This document shows, one piece after another, positions 1 to 9,358 of a stretch of 64,000 nt of DNA (within the stretch, counting starts at the first letter, position 1; each line of letters begins with the position of its first letter). The DNA lies in NCBI RefSeq assembly GCF_030816965.1, contig NZ_JAUSYQ010000002.1, positions 3,815,001 through 3,879,000 on the forward strand. Reading direction: 5' to 3'. Made by a program: the position numbers and the translations under genes. The stretch comes from Streptomyces canus (lineage in GTDB: Bacteria > Actinomycetota > Actinomycetes > Streptomycetales > Streptomycetaceae). Under the pieces are notes generated by a model. The model ran no database searches and had not been told where the DNA came from. It saw only the letters and a list, made by a program, of their open reading frames with translations.

Positions 1-211
1 GGTGGAAGGACCAGGCGCGGTCGAGCGAGCGCCGGCCGCGGTCGGTCGTGGCCTCCTTCACGAACCAGCGGGTGCCGTCGGGGAGCCGGACTCCGTGGGA
101 GAGGCAGCCGGAGTCCTGTTCGCGGAACGAACGGAACACCTGACCCACGGTCCGCAGGTACGGCTCGGTCCCGTGGATCTCGTCGACGTCCAGCAGGGGA
201 TGGGCGGTCAT
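1..211 (-). CDS. Partial kinase/phosphotransferase-like protein (N-terminus only)
   Basis: The first 70 codons of a gene that runs off the left edge of the window, read on the minus strand from the ATG at 211. The peptide begins MTAHPLLDVDEIHGTEPYLR and contains a GVRLPDGTRWFVKEA segment. The glycine-containing strand followed by a strand with a VK lysine resembles the ATP-binding lobe of aminoglycoside-phosphotransferase or Ser/Thr-kinase-like proteins. The catalytic loop lies outside the window, so the family call is an inference. It is transcribed in the same direction as cebR, 79 bp downstream of it. Confidence 0.45.
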   Translation of the reverse strand, partial: MTAHPLLDVDEIHGTEPYLRTVGQVFRSFREQDSGCLSHGVRLPDGTRWFVKEATTDRGRRSLDRAWSFH

Positions 212-290
212 GGCCTTCCAGGGTGATCCTTGCGTTCAACCTCTTGATGCTGCTGTGGCGCGTGGTCACCCCCGCCGCGACTCGCCGACG

Positions 291-1346
291 TCAGGACGAC
301 GCCCGCGCCACCAGTTCCGTGGCCAGGACCACCTGTCTGCGCTCCAGGCCCCGGGAGACCGCCGGGCGGCGGTCGGCGATCTCCGTGAGGAGGAGGTCGA
401 TCATGTGGCGGCCCATCTCCTCGATGGGCTGGCGGACGCTGGTCAGGGGCGGGTCCATGTGGCGCGCTATGGCCGAGTCGTCGTAGCCGATCAGGGCCAC
501 GTCGGAGGGGATGCTGCGCCCCTCCTCGCGCAGGACCTGGCGGGCGCCGGCCGCCATGACGTCCGAGCCGGCAAAGACCGCGTCCAGGTCGGGGCGGCGG
601 GCCAGCAGCCTGGTCATGGCCCGGCGTCCGCCCTCCTCGGTGAAGTCGCCGGGTTCGATCAGCCGCTCGTCCACCTCGTGGCCCGCGTCGCGCAGCGCGT
701 CCCGGTAGCCGTCGACGCGGCGCTGGGCGCCGTACACGTCGAGGCGGCCGGTGATGTGCGCGATCGCGCGGCGGCCGCCCGCCAGGAGGTGCTCCACGGC
801 CGAGCGGCCGCCGCCGTAGTTGTCGGAGTCCACGGACGGGAGGGTTTCCGCCGCCGAGCGCGGGCCGCTGATCACCGCCGGGATCTCCAGCTGGGACAGC
901 AGGTCGGGAAGCGGATCGTCGGCGTGGACCGACACCAGCAGGACACCGTCGACCCGGTGCGCCGCCAGGTACTGGGCCAGGCGCCGGCGTTCGCGGTCAC
1001 TACCCGCGAAGATCAGCAGGAGCTGCATCTCGGTGTCCGAGATCTCGGCGCCCACACCCTTCAGCATGTCCGAGAAGTACGGCTCTGCGAAGAACCGCGT
1101 CTCCGGTTCGGGCACGACCAGTGCGATCGCGTCGGTGCGGTTGGCCGCCAGGGCGCGCGCCGCGGTGTTCGGGACGTACCCGAGCTCTGCCACCGCCGCC
1201 TCGACCGCCGCGCGGGTGGCGTCGCTGACCCGGGGCGAGCCGTTGATCACCCGGGAAACGGTCCCCCGGCCGACGCCGGCGCGCGCGGCCACCTCTTCGA
1301 GGGTGGGCCGGCCACCGCTTCGGCTCCGCGCTCCGTGGCTTGCCAT
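291..1346 (-). CDS. cebR: CebR, LacI-family repressor of cello-oligosaccharide uptake
   Basis: 351 residues, the usual LacI-family length. The N-terminus carries a classical LacI helix-turn-helix (about residues 14-36, PTLEEVAARAGVGRGTVSRV) with the hinge-helix region LGYVPNTAARALAANRTD. A periplasmic-binding-protein-like effector domain fills the rest. It is divergent from cebEFG-bglC, and a perfect 14-bp CebR box lies between them. In streptomycetes CebR represses these genes and is released by cellobiose or cellotriose; that function is known for the family and assigned here by synteny. ATG start at 1346, preceded by a purine-rich AAGGCGGAG. Confidence 0.93.
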   Translation of the reverse strand: MASHGARSRSGGRPTLEEVAARAGVGRGTVSRVINGSPRVSDATRAAVEAAVAELGYVPNTAARALAANRTDAIALVVPEPETRFFAEPYFSDMLKGVGAEISDTEMQLLLIFAGSDRERRRLAQYLAAHRVDGVLLVSVHADDPLPDLLSQLEIPAVISGPRSAAETLPSVDSDNYGGGRSAVEHLLAGGRRAIAHITGRLDVYGAQRRVDGYRDALRDAGHEVDERLIEPGDFTEEGGRRAMTRLLARRPDLDAVFAGSDVMAAGARQVLREEGRSIPSDVALIGYDDSAIARHMDPPLTSVRQPIEEMGRHMIDLLLTEIADRRPAVSRGLERRQVVLATELVARASS

Positions 1347-1528
1347 GGGCTCCGCCTTCCCACCGTGTCTCTAAGCTGGCCTGGAATTTAACAGTCCCGT
1401 GTGTGGACGTGACGGTCACGGGGGCCGGTGGCCCCGCACCCCACTGCTTTGTGCGCGAGCGCCGGGGCGGGCCGAGTGGTTCCAGTTAACAGGCTGATAA
1501 CTGAAGGCATCTCCCCTCGCGCACTCCC

Positions 1529-1586
1529 TTGACACCCTCGCTCCAACCCGCGAACCTTCAACACATCACTTGTGGGAGCGCTCCCA
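1529..1586 (+). promoter_or_regulatory. cebE promoter with CebR operator
   Basis: A perfect -35 hexamer TTGACA lies at 1529-1534, with a weak -10 about 18 nt downstream (near 1553-1558). The perfect palindrome TGGGAGCGCTCCCA, matching the published CebR box, is at 1573-1586. The operator falls around or just after the expected transcription start, a position that would block initiation. The remaining bases of the 355-bp cebR-cebE gap (1347-1701) hold the cebE leader and presumably the cebR promoter. The box is seen directly; the promoter elements are inferred. Confidence 0.85.
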
Positions 1587-1701
1587 CGGTACCTGACACA
1601 TAAATATCCCGCACGTTCCCCGCCCGAGCCGCAGCAAGAACTAACGGGTCCAACAACGCAGTTGGCCGGGGGGTCGGCACGTCAGGCAACAGGAGGACGC
1701 A

Positions 1702-3027
1702 ATGCGCACGACTACCCGCCGGTCCCACCGGCTGTTGGCCCTGGCGGCCGTCGCCGCACTGACTACGGGAGTGCTGGCCGGCTGTGCCGGCGACTCGGAC
1801 AGCGACGACTCGTCGGGCTCGGGCAACAACTCGGGCGGCGGCAAGACCACGCTGACCGTCGGCACCTTCGGAGTCTTCGGCTACAAGCAGGCCGGTCTCT
1901 ACGACGAGTACACGAAGCTGCACCCGGACATCACCATCAAGGAGAACGTCACCACCCGGACCGACGTCTACTGGCCGAAGGTCCTCACCCGGTTGCAGGC
2001 CGGCTCCGGCACGGACGACATCCAGGCCATCGAGGTCGGCAACATCACCGAGGCCGTGCAGACGCAGGGCTCCAAGTTCGTCGACCTCGGCAAGGAGGTC
2101 GACAAGTCGCAGTGGCTGGACTGGAAGAACGCCCAGGCCACGACCGCGGACGGCAAGCTCATCGGGCTCGGCACCGACATCGGCCCGATGGCGATCTGCT
2201 ACCGCAAGGACCTGTTCGAGAAGGCCGGTCTGGAGACGGACCGCACCAAGCTCGCCGCGCAGTGGAAGGGCGACTGGAACAAGTACGTCGCCGTCGGCAA
2301 GGAGTACATGAAGAAGGCGCCGAGCGGCACCAAGTTCGTGGACTCGGCCTCCTCCGTCTACAACGCGGTCCTCAACGGTGAGAGCGAGCGCTACTACGAC
2401 AAGAGCGGCAAGGTCATCTGGGACAAGTCCAACGGCGTGAAGAACGCCTGGGACGTCGCGATGTCCGTGGCGACCAGCAACATGTCGGCGAAGCTCAAGC
2501 AGTTCGACAAGCCGTGGGACCAGGGCTACGCGAACGCCTCCTTCGCCACCGTGGCCTGCCCCGCCTGGATGATCGGCTACATCCAGGAGAAGTCCGGCGA
2601 GGCGGGCAAGGGCAAGTGGGACGTGGCGGCCGCGCCGACCGCGGGCAACTGGGGCGGCGCCTTCATCGGCGTGCCGACGGCGGGCAAGCACCAGAAGGAA
2701 GCCATCGCGCTGGCCAAGTGGCTGACCGCGCCCGAGCAGCAGGCGAAGGTCTTCGCCAAGCAGGCCAGCTTCCCGTCGGCCCCGTCGGCGTACTCGACTC
2801 TGAAGGCGGCCCCCGCCACCACGGAGTTCTTCAGCAACGCGCCGATCACGCAGATCTTCTCCGACGCGGCGAAGACGATCCCGGCGCAGGTCTTCGGCGT
2901 CAAGGACCAGCCGATCAACACCGCGCTGACCGACATCGGCATCCTCCAGGTCGAGCAGAAGGGCAAGTCGCCCGACCAGGGCTGGGACGCGGCCACGAAC
3001 GAGATCAAGGACGTGCTCGGCCAGTGA
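1702..3027 (+). CDS. cebE: CebE, cellobiose/cellotriose-binding lipoprotein
   Basis: 441-residue extracellular solute-binding protein (family 1, carbohydrate type). It has a lipoprotein signal peptide with lipobox LAGC (lipidated Cys at about residue 28), then a Ser/Gly/Asp-rich tether before the folded domain begins at TTLTVGTFGVFGYKQ. It captures cello-oligosaccharides outside the membrane and delivers them to CebFG. The start is supported by AGGAGG seven bases upstream (1690-1695). Its stop codon overlaps the GTG start of cebF. No ATPase is encoded nearby; in streptomycetes the shared ATPase MsiK, encoded elsewhere, energises this importer (family knowledge). Confidence 0.94.
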   Translation: MRTTTRRSHRLLALAAVAALTTGVLAGCAGDSDSDDSSGSGNNSGGGKTTLTVGTFGVFGYKQAGLYDEYTKLHPDITIKENVTTRTDVYWPKVLTRLQAGSGTDDIQAIEVGNITEAVQTQGSKFVDLGKEVDKSQWLDWKNAQATTADGKLIGLGTDIGPMAICYRKDLFEKAGLETDRTKLAAQWKGDWNKYVAVGKEYMKKAPSGTKFVDSASSVYNAVLNGESERYYDKSGKVIWDKSNGVKNAWDVAMSVATSNMSAKLKQFDKPWDQGYANASFATVACPAWMIGYIQEKSGEAGKGKWDVAAAPTAGNWGGAFIGVPTAGKHQKEAIALAKWLTAPEQQAKVFAKQASFPSAPSAYSTLKAAPATTEFFSNAPITQIFSDAAKTIPAQVFGVKDQPINTALTDIGILQVEQKGKSPDQGWDAATNEIKDVLGQ

Positions 3028-4052
3028 CAAGCCCCAAGCAGGCACTCGCGCATCCCGCGTCGAGCGCCGAGGCCGCGCCCGGCTCCCAGCCGGGCGCGGC
3101 CCGGGGCGCTCACGGTCACGGTACGCCGCCCGAGGGCAAGAGCCCCTGGCGCAGCCGGCTGTACCGCTGGGACATGAAAGCGTCGCCGTACGTGTTCATC
3201 GCCCCCTTCTTCGTCATCTTCGGGGCGTTCTCGCTGATCCCGCTGCTGTACACGGTCTGGTACTCGCTGCACGACGTGCAGTTGTCCTCGCTGGACACCC
3301 AGACCTGGGCGGGCCTGGACAACTACCAGAACCTGCTGTCCTCGGACTTCTTCTGGAACGCCCTCAAGAACACCTTCACCATCGGTGTGATCTCGACCGT
3401 GCCGCAGCTGATGGCGGCGATCGGACTCGCGCACCTGCTCAACTACCGGCTGCGCGGCTCGACCGTCTGGCGGGTCGTGATGCTGACCCCGTACGCCACC
3501 TCGGTGGCGGCGGCGACCCTCGTCTTCACGCTGCTGTACTCGTGGGACGGCGGCATGGTCAACTGGCTCCTCGACTTCGTGGGCATCGATCCCATCAACT
3601 GGCGTGAGTCCGACTGGGGTTCGCAGTTCGCGGTGTCGTCGATCGTGATCTGGCGGTGGACCGGCTACAACGCGCTGATCTACCTCGCCGCGATGCAGGC
3701 GATCCCGGCCGACCTGTACGAGTCGGCGGCGATCGACGGGGCCAACCGCTGGCAGCAGTTCATCCATGTGACGGTCCCGCAGCTTCGGCCGACCATCCTG
3801 TTCACGGTGGTGGTCTCCACCATCGGCGCGACCCAGCTCTTCGGTGAGCCTCTGCTGTTCGGCGGGGTCAGCGGCTCCAAGGGCGGCTCCGAGCACCAGT
3901 ACCAGACGCTCGGCCTGTACATGTACGACCAGGGCTGGATCATCGGCAACCTCGGCAAGGCGTCCGCGATCGCCTGGTCCATGTTCCTGATCCTGTTGAT
4001 CGTTGCCGCGATCAACCTGCTGGTCACCCGACGTCTGAGGAAGACCCAATGA
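3024..4052 (+). CDS. cebF: CebF, cello-oligosaccharide ABC permease (MalF type)
   Basis: 342-residue inner-membrane permease. The GTG start at 3024 overlaps the cebE stop (GTGA), which indicates translational coupling. A hydrophilic N-terminal stretch of about 55 residues precedes the first membrane segment (SPYVFIAPFFVIFGAFSLIP), followed by five more predicted segments. The EAA loop that contacts the ATPase is at about residues 231-255 (YESAAIDGANRWQQFIHVTV). It forms a heterodimer with CebG. Confidence 0.93.
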   Translation: MTSPKQALAHPASSAEAAPGSQPGAARGAHGHGTPPEGKSPWRSRLYRWDMKASPYVFIAPFFVIFGAFSLIPLLYTVWYSLHDVQLSSLDTQTWAGLDNYQNLLSSDFFWNALKNTFTIGVISTVPQLMAAIGLAHLLNYRLRGSTVWRVVMLTPYATSVAAATLVFTLLYSWDGGMVNWLLDFVGIDPINWRESDWGSQFAVSSIVIWRWTGYNALIYLAAMQAIPADLYESAAIDGANRWQQFIHVTVPQLRPTILFTVVVSTIGATQLFGEPLLFGGVSGSKGGSEHQYQTLGLYMYDQGWIIGNLGKASAIAWSMFLILLIVAAINLLVTRRLRKTQ

Positions 4053-4954
4053 CCACCAGTGAACTGACGCTGCCTCAGACAGAACCTCAGGCAGGGAAGA
4101 AGCGGGGCGCCTCCCGTCGGGTGATGGGCGCGGGCAAGCAGCTGCACGCGGGCCCGGTGACCTACCTGGTCCTGGCGGTCTTCGCGCTCGTCTCGCTGGC
4201 GCCCCTGGTGTGGACGGCGATCGCGGCCTCGCGCACCGACCACAGGCTCGCCGAGACGCCGCCGCCGCTGTGGTTCGGCGGGAACCTGTTCAAGAACATG
4301 CAGACCGCGTGGGACGAGGCCGGTCTCGGCACCGCGATGCTCAACAGCGTGATCGTCGCGGGCGCCATCACCATCAGCACCGTGCTGTTCTCCACGCTCG
4401 CCGGATTCGCCTTCGCCAAGCTGCGGTTCAGGTTCTCGGGCTTTCTGCTGCTGCTGACGATCGGCACGATGATGATCCCGCCGCAGCTGGCGGTCGTACC
4501 GCTGTATCTGTGGATGGCCGACCTCGGGTGGTCGAACCAGCTCCAGACGGTCATCCTGCCCACTCTTGTGACGGCCTTCGGCACCTTCTTCATGCGGCAG
4601 TACCTGTTGCAGGCGCTGCCGAGCGAGCTGATCGAGGCGGCCCGGGTGGACGGGGCGAGCAGCATCCGGGTGGTGTGGCACGTGGTCTTCCCGGCCGCGC
4701 GGCCGGCGATGGCCGTGCTCGGGCTGCTGACCTTCGTGTTCGCCTGGAACGACTTCCTGTGGCCGATCATCGCCCTGAACCAGCAGAACCCGACCGTGCA
4801 GGTCGCCCTCAACTCGCTGGGCACGGGTTATGTCCCCGACCAGGCCGTGATCATGGCGGGCGCGTTCCTCGGCACGCTGCCGCTGCTGATCGCCTTCATC
4901 CTGTTCGGCAAGCAGATCGTGGGCGGCATCATGCAGGGCGCGATCAAGGGCTGA
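4049..4954 (+). CDS. cebG: CebG, cello-oligosaccharide ABC permease (MalG type)
   Basis: 301-residue partner permease. Its ATG overlaps the cebF stop (ATGA). It has six predicted membrane segments and a well-conserved EAA loop at about residues 195-215 ([20 protein letters not shown]). It ends with the [12 protein letters not shown] tail typical of MalG-type proteins. With CebF it forms the channel through which CebE-delivered cellobiose or cellotriose enters the cell. Confidence 0.93.
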   Translation: MTTSELTLPQTEPQAGKKRGASRRVMGAGKQLHAGPVTYLVLAVFALVSLAPLVWTAIAASRTDHRLAETPPPLWFGGNLFKNMQTAWDEAGLGTAMLNSVIVAGAITISTVLFSTLAGFAFAKLRFRFSGFLLLLTIGTMMIPPQLAVVPLYLWMADLGWSNQLQTVILPTLVTAFGTFFMRQYLLQALPSELIEAARVDGASSIRVVWHVVFPAARPAMAVLGLLTFVFAWNDFLWPIIALNQQNPTVQVALNSLGTGYVPDQAVIMAGAFLGTLPLLIAFILFGKQIVGGIMQGAIKG

Positions 4955-5054
4955 CACCCGTCCTACGGCTTTTCCGCCATCACTCCTGGGGCCGGGCCGG
5001 CGCCGCCTCGGCCCCTTCCCCTCCCCCTCCATCAGTCGCTCTGACGACCTCCAA

Positions 5055-5068
5055 TGGGAGCGCTTCCA
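5055..5068 (+). promoter_or_regulatory. Second CebR box, overlapping the bglC start codon
   Basis: TGGGAGCGCTTCCA differs from the perfect CebR palindrome at one position. Its last base is the A of the bglC ATG. The 113-bp cebG-bglC gap has no obvious terminator before it. The box could therefore repress a bglC promoter or act as a roadblock to read-through. It occupies the position of the ribosome-binding site, and its GGGAG may serve both as operator and as Shine-Dalgarno sequence. Confidence 0.85.
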
Positions 5069-6507
5069 TGCCTGAGTCCGAAACGCCGGCCGGCCCGGTG
5101 ACCTTTCCCCCCGCCTTCCTGTGGGGCGCCGCGACCTCCGCCTACCAGATCGAGGGGGCGGTGCGGGAGGACGGCCGTACGCCCTCCATCTGGGACACCT
5201 TCAGCCACACCCCGGGCAAGACGGCCGGCGGCGACCACGGTGACATCGCTGTCGACCACTACCACCGCTACCGCGACGACGTGGCGCTCATGGCCGACCT
5301 CGGCCTGACGGCGTACCGTTTCTCGATCTCCTGGTCCCGGGTGCAGCCGACGGGCCGCGGCCCCGCGGTCCAGCGGGGTCTGGACTTCTACCGCCGGCTG
5401 GTGGACGAGCTCCTCGCGCACGGCATCAAGCCGGCCGTGACGCTCTACCACTGGGACCTGCCCCAGGAGCTGGAGGACGCGGGCGGCTGGCCGGAGCGCG
5501 ACACGGCCTACCGCTTCGCCGAGTACGCGCAGATCGTCGGGGAGGCGCTCGGCGACCGGGTGGAACAGTGGATCACCCTCAACGAGCCGTGGTGCGCGGC
5601 CTTCCTGGGCTACGCGTCCGGGGTGCACGCGCCGGGCCGTACGGACCCCGCGGCCTCGCTGAAGGCGGCGCACACGCTGAACCTGGCGCACGGACTGGGC
5701 ACTTCGGCGCTGCGCGGGTCGATGCCGGCCCGCAACTCGGTGGCGCTCAGCCTCAACTCCTCGGTGGTCAGGCCCTTCTCGCAGGACGCGGCGGACCTCG
5801 CGGCGGCGCAGAAGATCGACGACCTGGCCAACGGTGTCTTCCACGGGCCGATCCTGCACGGTGCGTATCCGCAGACGCTGTTCGCGGCGACGGAGCTGAT
5901 CACGGACTGGTCGTTCGTCGAGGACGGCGATCTCGCCCTGATCAACCAGCCGCTGGACGCGCTGGGCCTCAACTACTACACGCCGGCACTGGTCTCGGCC
6001 GCCGACGCGGAGACAAGCGCACCGCGCGCCGACGGTCACGGCAGCAGCGCGCACTCCCCGTGGCCCGGGGCGGACGACGTCACCTTCCACCAGACCCCCG
6101 GTGAGCGCACGGAGATGGGCTGGACGATCGACCCGACGGGCCTGCACGACCTGATCATGCGCTACACCCGCGAGGCCCCGGGTCTGCCGCTGTACATCAC
6201 GGAGAACGGCGCGGCCTACGACGACAAGCCCGACCCCGACGGCCGCGTCCACGACCCCGAGCGGATCGCCTACCTACAGGGCCACCTCGCCGCGGTCCGC
6301 CGCGCGATCGCCGACGGCGCGGACGTCCGGGGCTACTACCTGTGGTCCCTGCTGGACAACTTCGAGTGGGCGTACGGCTACGAGAAGCGTTTCGGCGCGG
6401 TCTACGTGGACTACGCGACGCTGGAACGGACACCCAAGTCCAGCGCCCTCTGGTACGGCCGGGCAGCCCGCACGGGCACGCTCCCGGAGGTCCAGAGCAT
6501 CCAGTAG
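5068..6507 (+). CDS. bglC: BglC, intracellular GH1 beta-glucosidase
   Basis: 479 residues without a signal peptide. It hydrolyses imported cellobiose and cellotriose to glucose in the cytoplasm. GH1 signatures are complete: N-terminal [15 protein letters not shown], the acid/base Glu at about residue 173 in TLNEPW, and the nucleophile Glu at about 379 in [11 protein letters not shown]. The C-terminal [13 protein letters not shown] motif binds sugar. The start at 5068 was chosen because the conserved N-terminus begins there and the CebR box abuts it. In plant-pathogenic Streptomyces, BglC also influences the CebR inducer pool (literature; not testable here). Confidence 0.94.
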   Translation: MPESETPAGPVTFPPAFLWGAATSAYQIEGAVREDGRTPSIWDTFSHTPGKTAGGDHGDIAVDHYHRYRDDVALMADLGLTAYRFSISWSRVQPTGRGPAVQRGLDFYRRLVDELLAHGIKPAVTLYHWDLPQELEDAGGWPERDTAYRFAEYAQIVGEALGDRVEQWITLNEPWCAAFLGYASGVHAPGRTDPAASLKAAHTLNLAHGLGTSALRGSMPARNSVALSLNSSVVRPFSQDAADLAAAQKIDDLANGVFHGPILHGAYPQTLFAATELITDWSFVEDGDLALINQPLDALGLNYYTPALVSAADAETSAPRADGHGSSAHSPWPGADDVTFHQTPGERTEMGWTIDPTGLHDLIMRYTREAPGLPLYITENGAAYDDKPDPDGRVHDPERIAYLQGHLAAVRRAIADGADVRGYYLWSLLDNFEWAYGYEKRFGAVYVDYATLERTPKSSALWYGRAARTGTLPEVQSIQ

Positions 6508-6534
6508 CCACCGCGGAGACGGGGGTCGGGGAAC

Positions 6535-6567
6535 GGGGCGCGGCAGCCGAGGGGGGTGCCGCGCCCC
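6535..6567 (+). terminator. Terminator hairpin after bglC
   Basis: An 11-bp perfect stem (GGGGCGCGGCA at 6535-6545 with TGCCGCGCCCC at 6557-6567) around an 11-nt loop. It lies 27 bp after the bglC stop. There is no T-tract, as is common for actinobacterial terminators. The following bases up to 6701 show no further gene. Confidence 0.75.
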
Positions 6568-6701
6568 GGCACATTCGTCACGTCGCGACAGCGCCTCGCC
6601 CCATTCCACTCCGTCGTGCGGTGGGCAGGGCTCGTGCGCAGTCCACCGCCCAGTTCGACCGCGGTGCGGCGCCAGCAGAGGTCCTGGCCCTGTTCCTGTG
6701 C

Positions 6702-7160
6702 TCAGATGCGACAAGTCTCCACTCCACGCACCGGCTGCGAGCACGGGCTGTACGACGACAAGGCGTACCGCTCCCCGCAGAGCTTGGACGTGTCGTCGAC
6801 ATCGGAAGTGAGCATGACCACCGGCCGATGCTGCCGCAGCGCCATCTCCGCGACTGCGGCATCGATCGCATACTTGTGGCCGTGAAGACCGGCGTTGATC
6901 AAGAGAGCGGAGGCGGCCTTCGCCTCCTCGTCACCGACGGGCACGATCCGCAGCCCGGACAGGACCCACGCAAGCCGGGCCTTGTCCGTCCGTCGATGGA
7001 CGGCCTCGATGACGGTGAGCGCGCTGATCACCGCCTCCATGCCGCGCTTGCGTGCTTCGGCGACAAGGGCCACGACTCGTTCGTCGTCGCCGACAAGCTT
7101 CGAAAGGCCCTCGCGGTCAAGGACGAGTGTGCCTTCGTGGCTCAGCTTGCGGCGGGCCAC
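6702..7160 (-). CDS. PIN-domain ribonuclease toxin (VapC-like)
   Basis: 152 residues from a GTG at 7160. The four acidic PIN-domain residues are present: Asp15 (TLVLDREGL), Glu52 (LTVIEAVHR), Asp100 (YAIDAAVAEMA) and Asp120 (LTSDVDD). VapC-type toxins cut tRNA or rRNA and are held inactive by a cognate VapB. The start overlaps the end of the antitoxin frame by 19 bp, the usual vapBC arrangement. The C-terminal tail after LCGERYAL (SSYSPCSQPVRGVETCRI) is longer than in typical relatives and may be a frameshifted end. The antitoxin frame upstream is truncated, so this toxin may be unrestrained or dead. Confidence 0.75.
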   Translation of the reverse strand: MARRKLSHEGTLVLDREGLSKLVGDDERVVALVAEARKRGMEAVISALTVIEAVHRRTDKARLAWVLSGLRIVPVGDEEAKAASALLINAGLHGHKYAIDAAVAEMALRQHRPVVMLTSDVDDTSKLCGERYALSSYSPCSQPVRGVETCRI

Positions 7161-7372
7161 TGGCCCTCCTCGGCGAAGACCTCGCCGAGGACACGCCGGG
7201 CGCTCTCCTGCTCCTGCTCGGAGATCGGCCCGTTGCGATGTTCGTAGTCCGCCAGATACTCGTCGAGGATCTGGCCGCACAGCTCGCGCTCCACGGCCGC
7301 GGTGATGAATGCGGAAAACTCTCGCTTGCCGACCCGCTGACGGATCGCCTCAGCCGTTCCCCGCTCTCGTCC
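7142..7372 (-). pseudogene. Antitoxin (VapB-like) reading frame lacking a normal start
   Basis: Reading back from the TGA at 7142-7144, this open frame encodes a peptide containing TAEAIRQRVGKREFSAFITA, then VERELCGQILDEYLADYEHR and ending EVFAEEGQWPAAS. This resembles the body and C-terminus of antitoxins paired with PIN toxins. No ATG, GTG or TTG precedes the conserved region. Upstream, the frame runs directly into the in-frame TGA of the beta-galactosidase gene (7373-7375). The only in-frame GTG is at the V of AAVEREL and would delete the DNA-binding N-terminus. About ten N-terminal residues seem to have been replaced by the 3' end of the neighbouring gene. A CTG or other rare start remains possible. 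Confidence 0.5.
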
Positions 7373-9358
7373 TCACGGCTCCCGTACGACCAGGACGTCC
7401 CCCGGCGCGACCGTCACCGCGCCGGCCCCGACCGGCTTGCCCGCCAACAGCTCCGTAGCCCCGGCCCGGACCTCGACCTCAGCATCCCGGTCCCCGTGAT
7501 TGATCAGGAAGAGGTAGTCGGCGTCCTCGCCCCTCCGCAGCACCGCCTCGACACCGTCCGGTGTCTCTCGCACCGGCTCCACTCCCGCCTCCCGGCGAAT
7601 GCGGTCCAGCAACCCGGCGAGGGTCTCCGGATCCGGGTGGGTCGCCAGGTACCAGGCCACGCCCTCGCCGTAGGTGTACCGGGTGACCGCCGGAACTCCG
7701 GTGAGGGGGCCCGAGGTGTACGACGTGACGGTCTCCGCTCCGGCGGGCGCGACCCGCTCCGACCACAGGGACGCCGTACCCCCGCCGCTCAGGCCGAGGG
7801 ACTCGTCCGGCAGCAGCGGGAACAGTTCGTCCGTGCTGACGCCGAGTGCCTCGCGGAAGGCGCCCGGATAACCGCCCAGGCGGACATGGCAGTTGGTGTC
7901 GACGGCCCCGCTGTGGAAGCCGACGACCAGGGTGCCGCCGCCCGACGCGAAGCCGGTCAGGTTCTCCGCGCCCGCGTCGTCGACCAGGTAGAGGGCGGGC
8001 GCGAGGACGAGGCGGTACCGCGACAGGTCCGCCGACGGGTGGACGAAGTCCACGGCCACGCCGGAGCGCCACAGCGGCTCGTACCAGGCGCGGACCATGT
8101 CGAGGTAGCGCACCGACTCGCTGGGCTGGGAGGGGAGTTCCAGGGCCCAGCGGGCGTTCCAGTCCCAGACGACGGCGACCGAGGCGGGGCTGGTGCTGCC
8201 CCGCACCTCCGCCAGTGCCTTCAGGTCCGCGCCCAGCGCCACCACGTCCCGCCAGATCTGGCTGTCGGTGCCGGCGTGCGGGAGCATCGCCGAGTGCCAC
8301 TGTTCGGCGCCCGCCTTCGCGGCCCGCCACTGGAAGTAGGCGATGCCGTCGGCACCTCGGGCGACGTGCCCCAGGGCGTTGCGGCGCAACTCACCGGGAT
8401 TCTTCGCCCGGTTGACGGGCTGCCAGTTCACCGCGCCCGTCGAGTGCTCCATCAGCAGCCACGGGCCGCCCGCCAGCGAACGGACCAGGTCGCCGCTGAG
8501 CGCGATGTCGATCTGCGACTCGGGGTCGGTGGAACGCAGGTAGTGGTCGTTGGAGACGACGTCCAGCTCCGGTGCCCAGCGCCAGTAGTCCAGCGCGTCG
8601 AAGTTGTACATCACCATGAAGTTGGTGGTGGCCGGCACCGCGGGGGCGGCCTCCCGCAGCACCTCACGCTCCGCCTTGCACAGCGCCAGCAGCGCGTCGC
8701 TGCAGAAGCGGCGCCAGTCCAGCTGATGGGTCGGGTTGGGCACAGCGCCGGTGGCGCGGGGCGGGATGATCTCGTCCCAGTCGTAGTACCACTGGCTCCA
8801 GAAGGCCGTACCCCAGGCGTGGTTCAGGGCTTCCAGATCGCCGTACCGCGACCGCAGCCACGCCCGGAACGCCTCCGCGCTCGCGTCGCAGTAGCACTCC
8901 GCGTTGTGACAGCCGTACTCGTTGTGGACGTGCCACATCACGACGGCCGGGTGGTCGGCGTACCGCTCCGCGAGCACCCGGGTGATCCGCAGGGCCGCCT
9001 CCCGGTAGGCGGGGCTCGACGGGCAGAACGTCTGGCGGCTGCCGTACGACAGTCTCCTGCCGTCCCTGTCGACCGGCAGCGCCTGCGGGTGCTTGCGGAA
9101 GAACCAGGCCGGCGGGGCCGCGGTGGGCGTCGCCAGGTCGGCGGCGATGCCGTTCTCGTGGAGCAGGGCGAGGATCTTGTCGAGGCGCGCGAAGTCGTAC
9201 TCGCCCTCGCGGGGTTCGAGGAACGCCCACGCGAAGATGTTGACGCTGACCATGTTCACGCCCGCCTCGCGCATGAGGCGTACGTCCTCGGCCCAGACCT
9301 CCTCGGGCCACTGCTCGGGGTTGTAGTCGCCGCCGTAGGCGATGCCCTCCGGGATCAT
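7373..9358 (-). CDS. GH42 beta-galactosidase
   Basis: 661 residues with no signal peptide, so a cytoplasmic enzyme cleaving terminal beta-galactosides from imported sugars. The N-terminus IAYGGDYNPEQWPEEVWAED is typical of GH42. The acid/base Glu is about residue 147 (WHVHNEYGCHN) and the nucleophile Glu about residue 304 (WLLMEHSTG). Four cysteines near C112, C150, C155 and C157 match the structural zinc site known in GH42 enzymes. The trimerisation and C-terminal beta domains follow. ATG at 9358 overlaps the stop of the alpha-galactosidase gene (ATGA). It is the last gene of a five-gene operon that starts with the binding protein. Confidence 0.92.
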   Translation of the reverse strand: MIPEGIAYGGDYNPEQWPEEVWAEDVRLMREAGVNMVSVNIFAWAFLEPREGEYDFARLDKILALLHENGIAADLATPTAAPPAWFFRKHPQALPVDRDGRRLSYGSRQTFCPSSPAYREAALRITRVLAERYADHPAVVMWHVHNEYGCHNAECYCDASAEAFRAWLRSRYGDLEALNHAWGTAFWSQWYYDWDEIIPPRATGAVPNPTHQLDWRRFCSDALLALCKAEREVLREAAPAVPATTNFMVMYNFDALDYWRWAPELDVVSNDHYLRSTDPESQIDIALSGDLVRSLAGGPWLLMEHSTGAVNWQPVNRAKNPGELRRNALGHVARGADGIAYFQWRAAKAGAEQWHSAMLPHAGTDSQIWRDVVALGADLKALAEVRGSTSPASVAVVWDWNARWALELPSQPSESVRYLDMVRAWYEPLWRSGVAVDFVHPSADLSRYRLVLAPALYLVDDAGAENLTGFASGGGTLVVGFHSGAVDTNCHVRLGGYPGAFREALGVSTDELFPLLPDESLGLSGGGTASLWSERVAPAGAETVTSYTSGPLTGVPAVTRYTYGEGVAWYLATHPDPETLAGLLDRIRREAGVEPVRETPDGVEAVLRRGEDADYLFLINHGDRDAEVEVRAGATELLAGKPVGAGAVTVAPGDVLVVREP

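Noticed and set aside
210..1391. 393-codon plus-strand frame opposite cebR
   Set aside because: Shadow frame caused by high GC; the LacI-family gene on the other strand is unambiguous.
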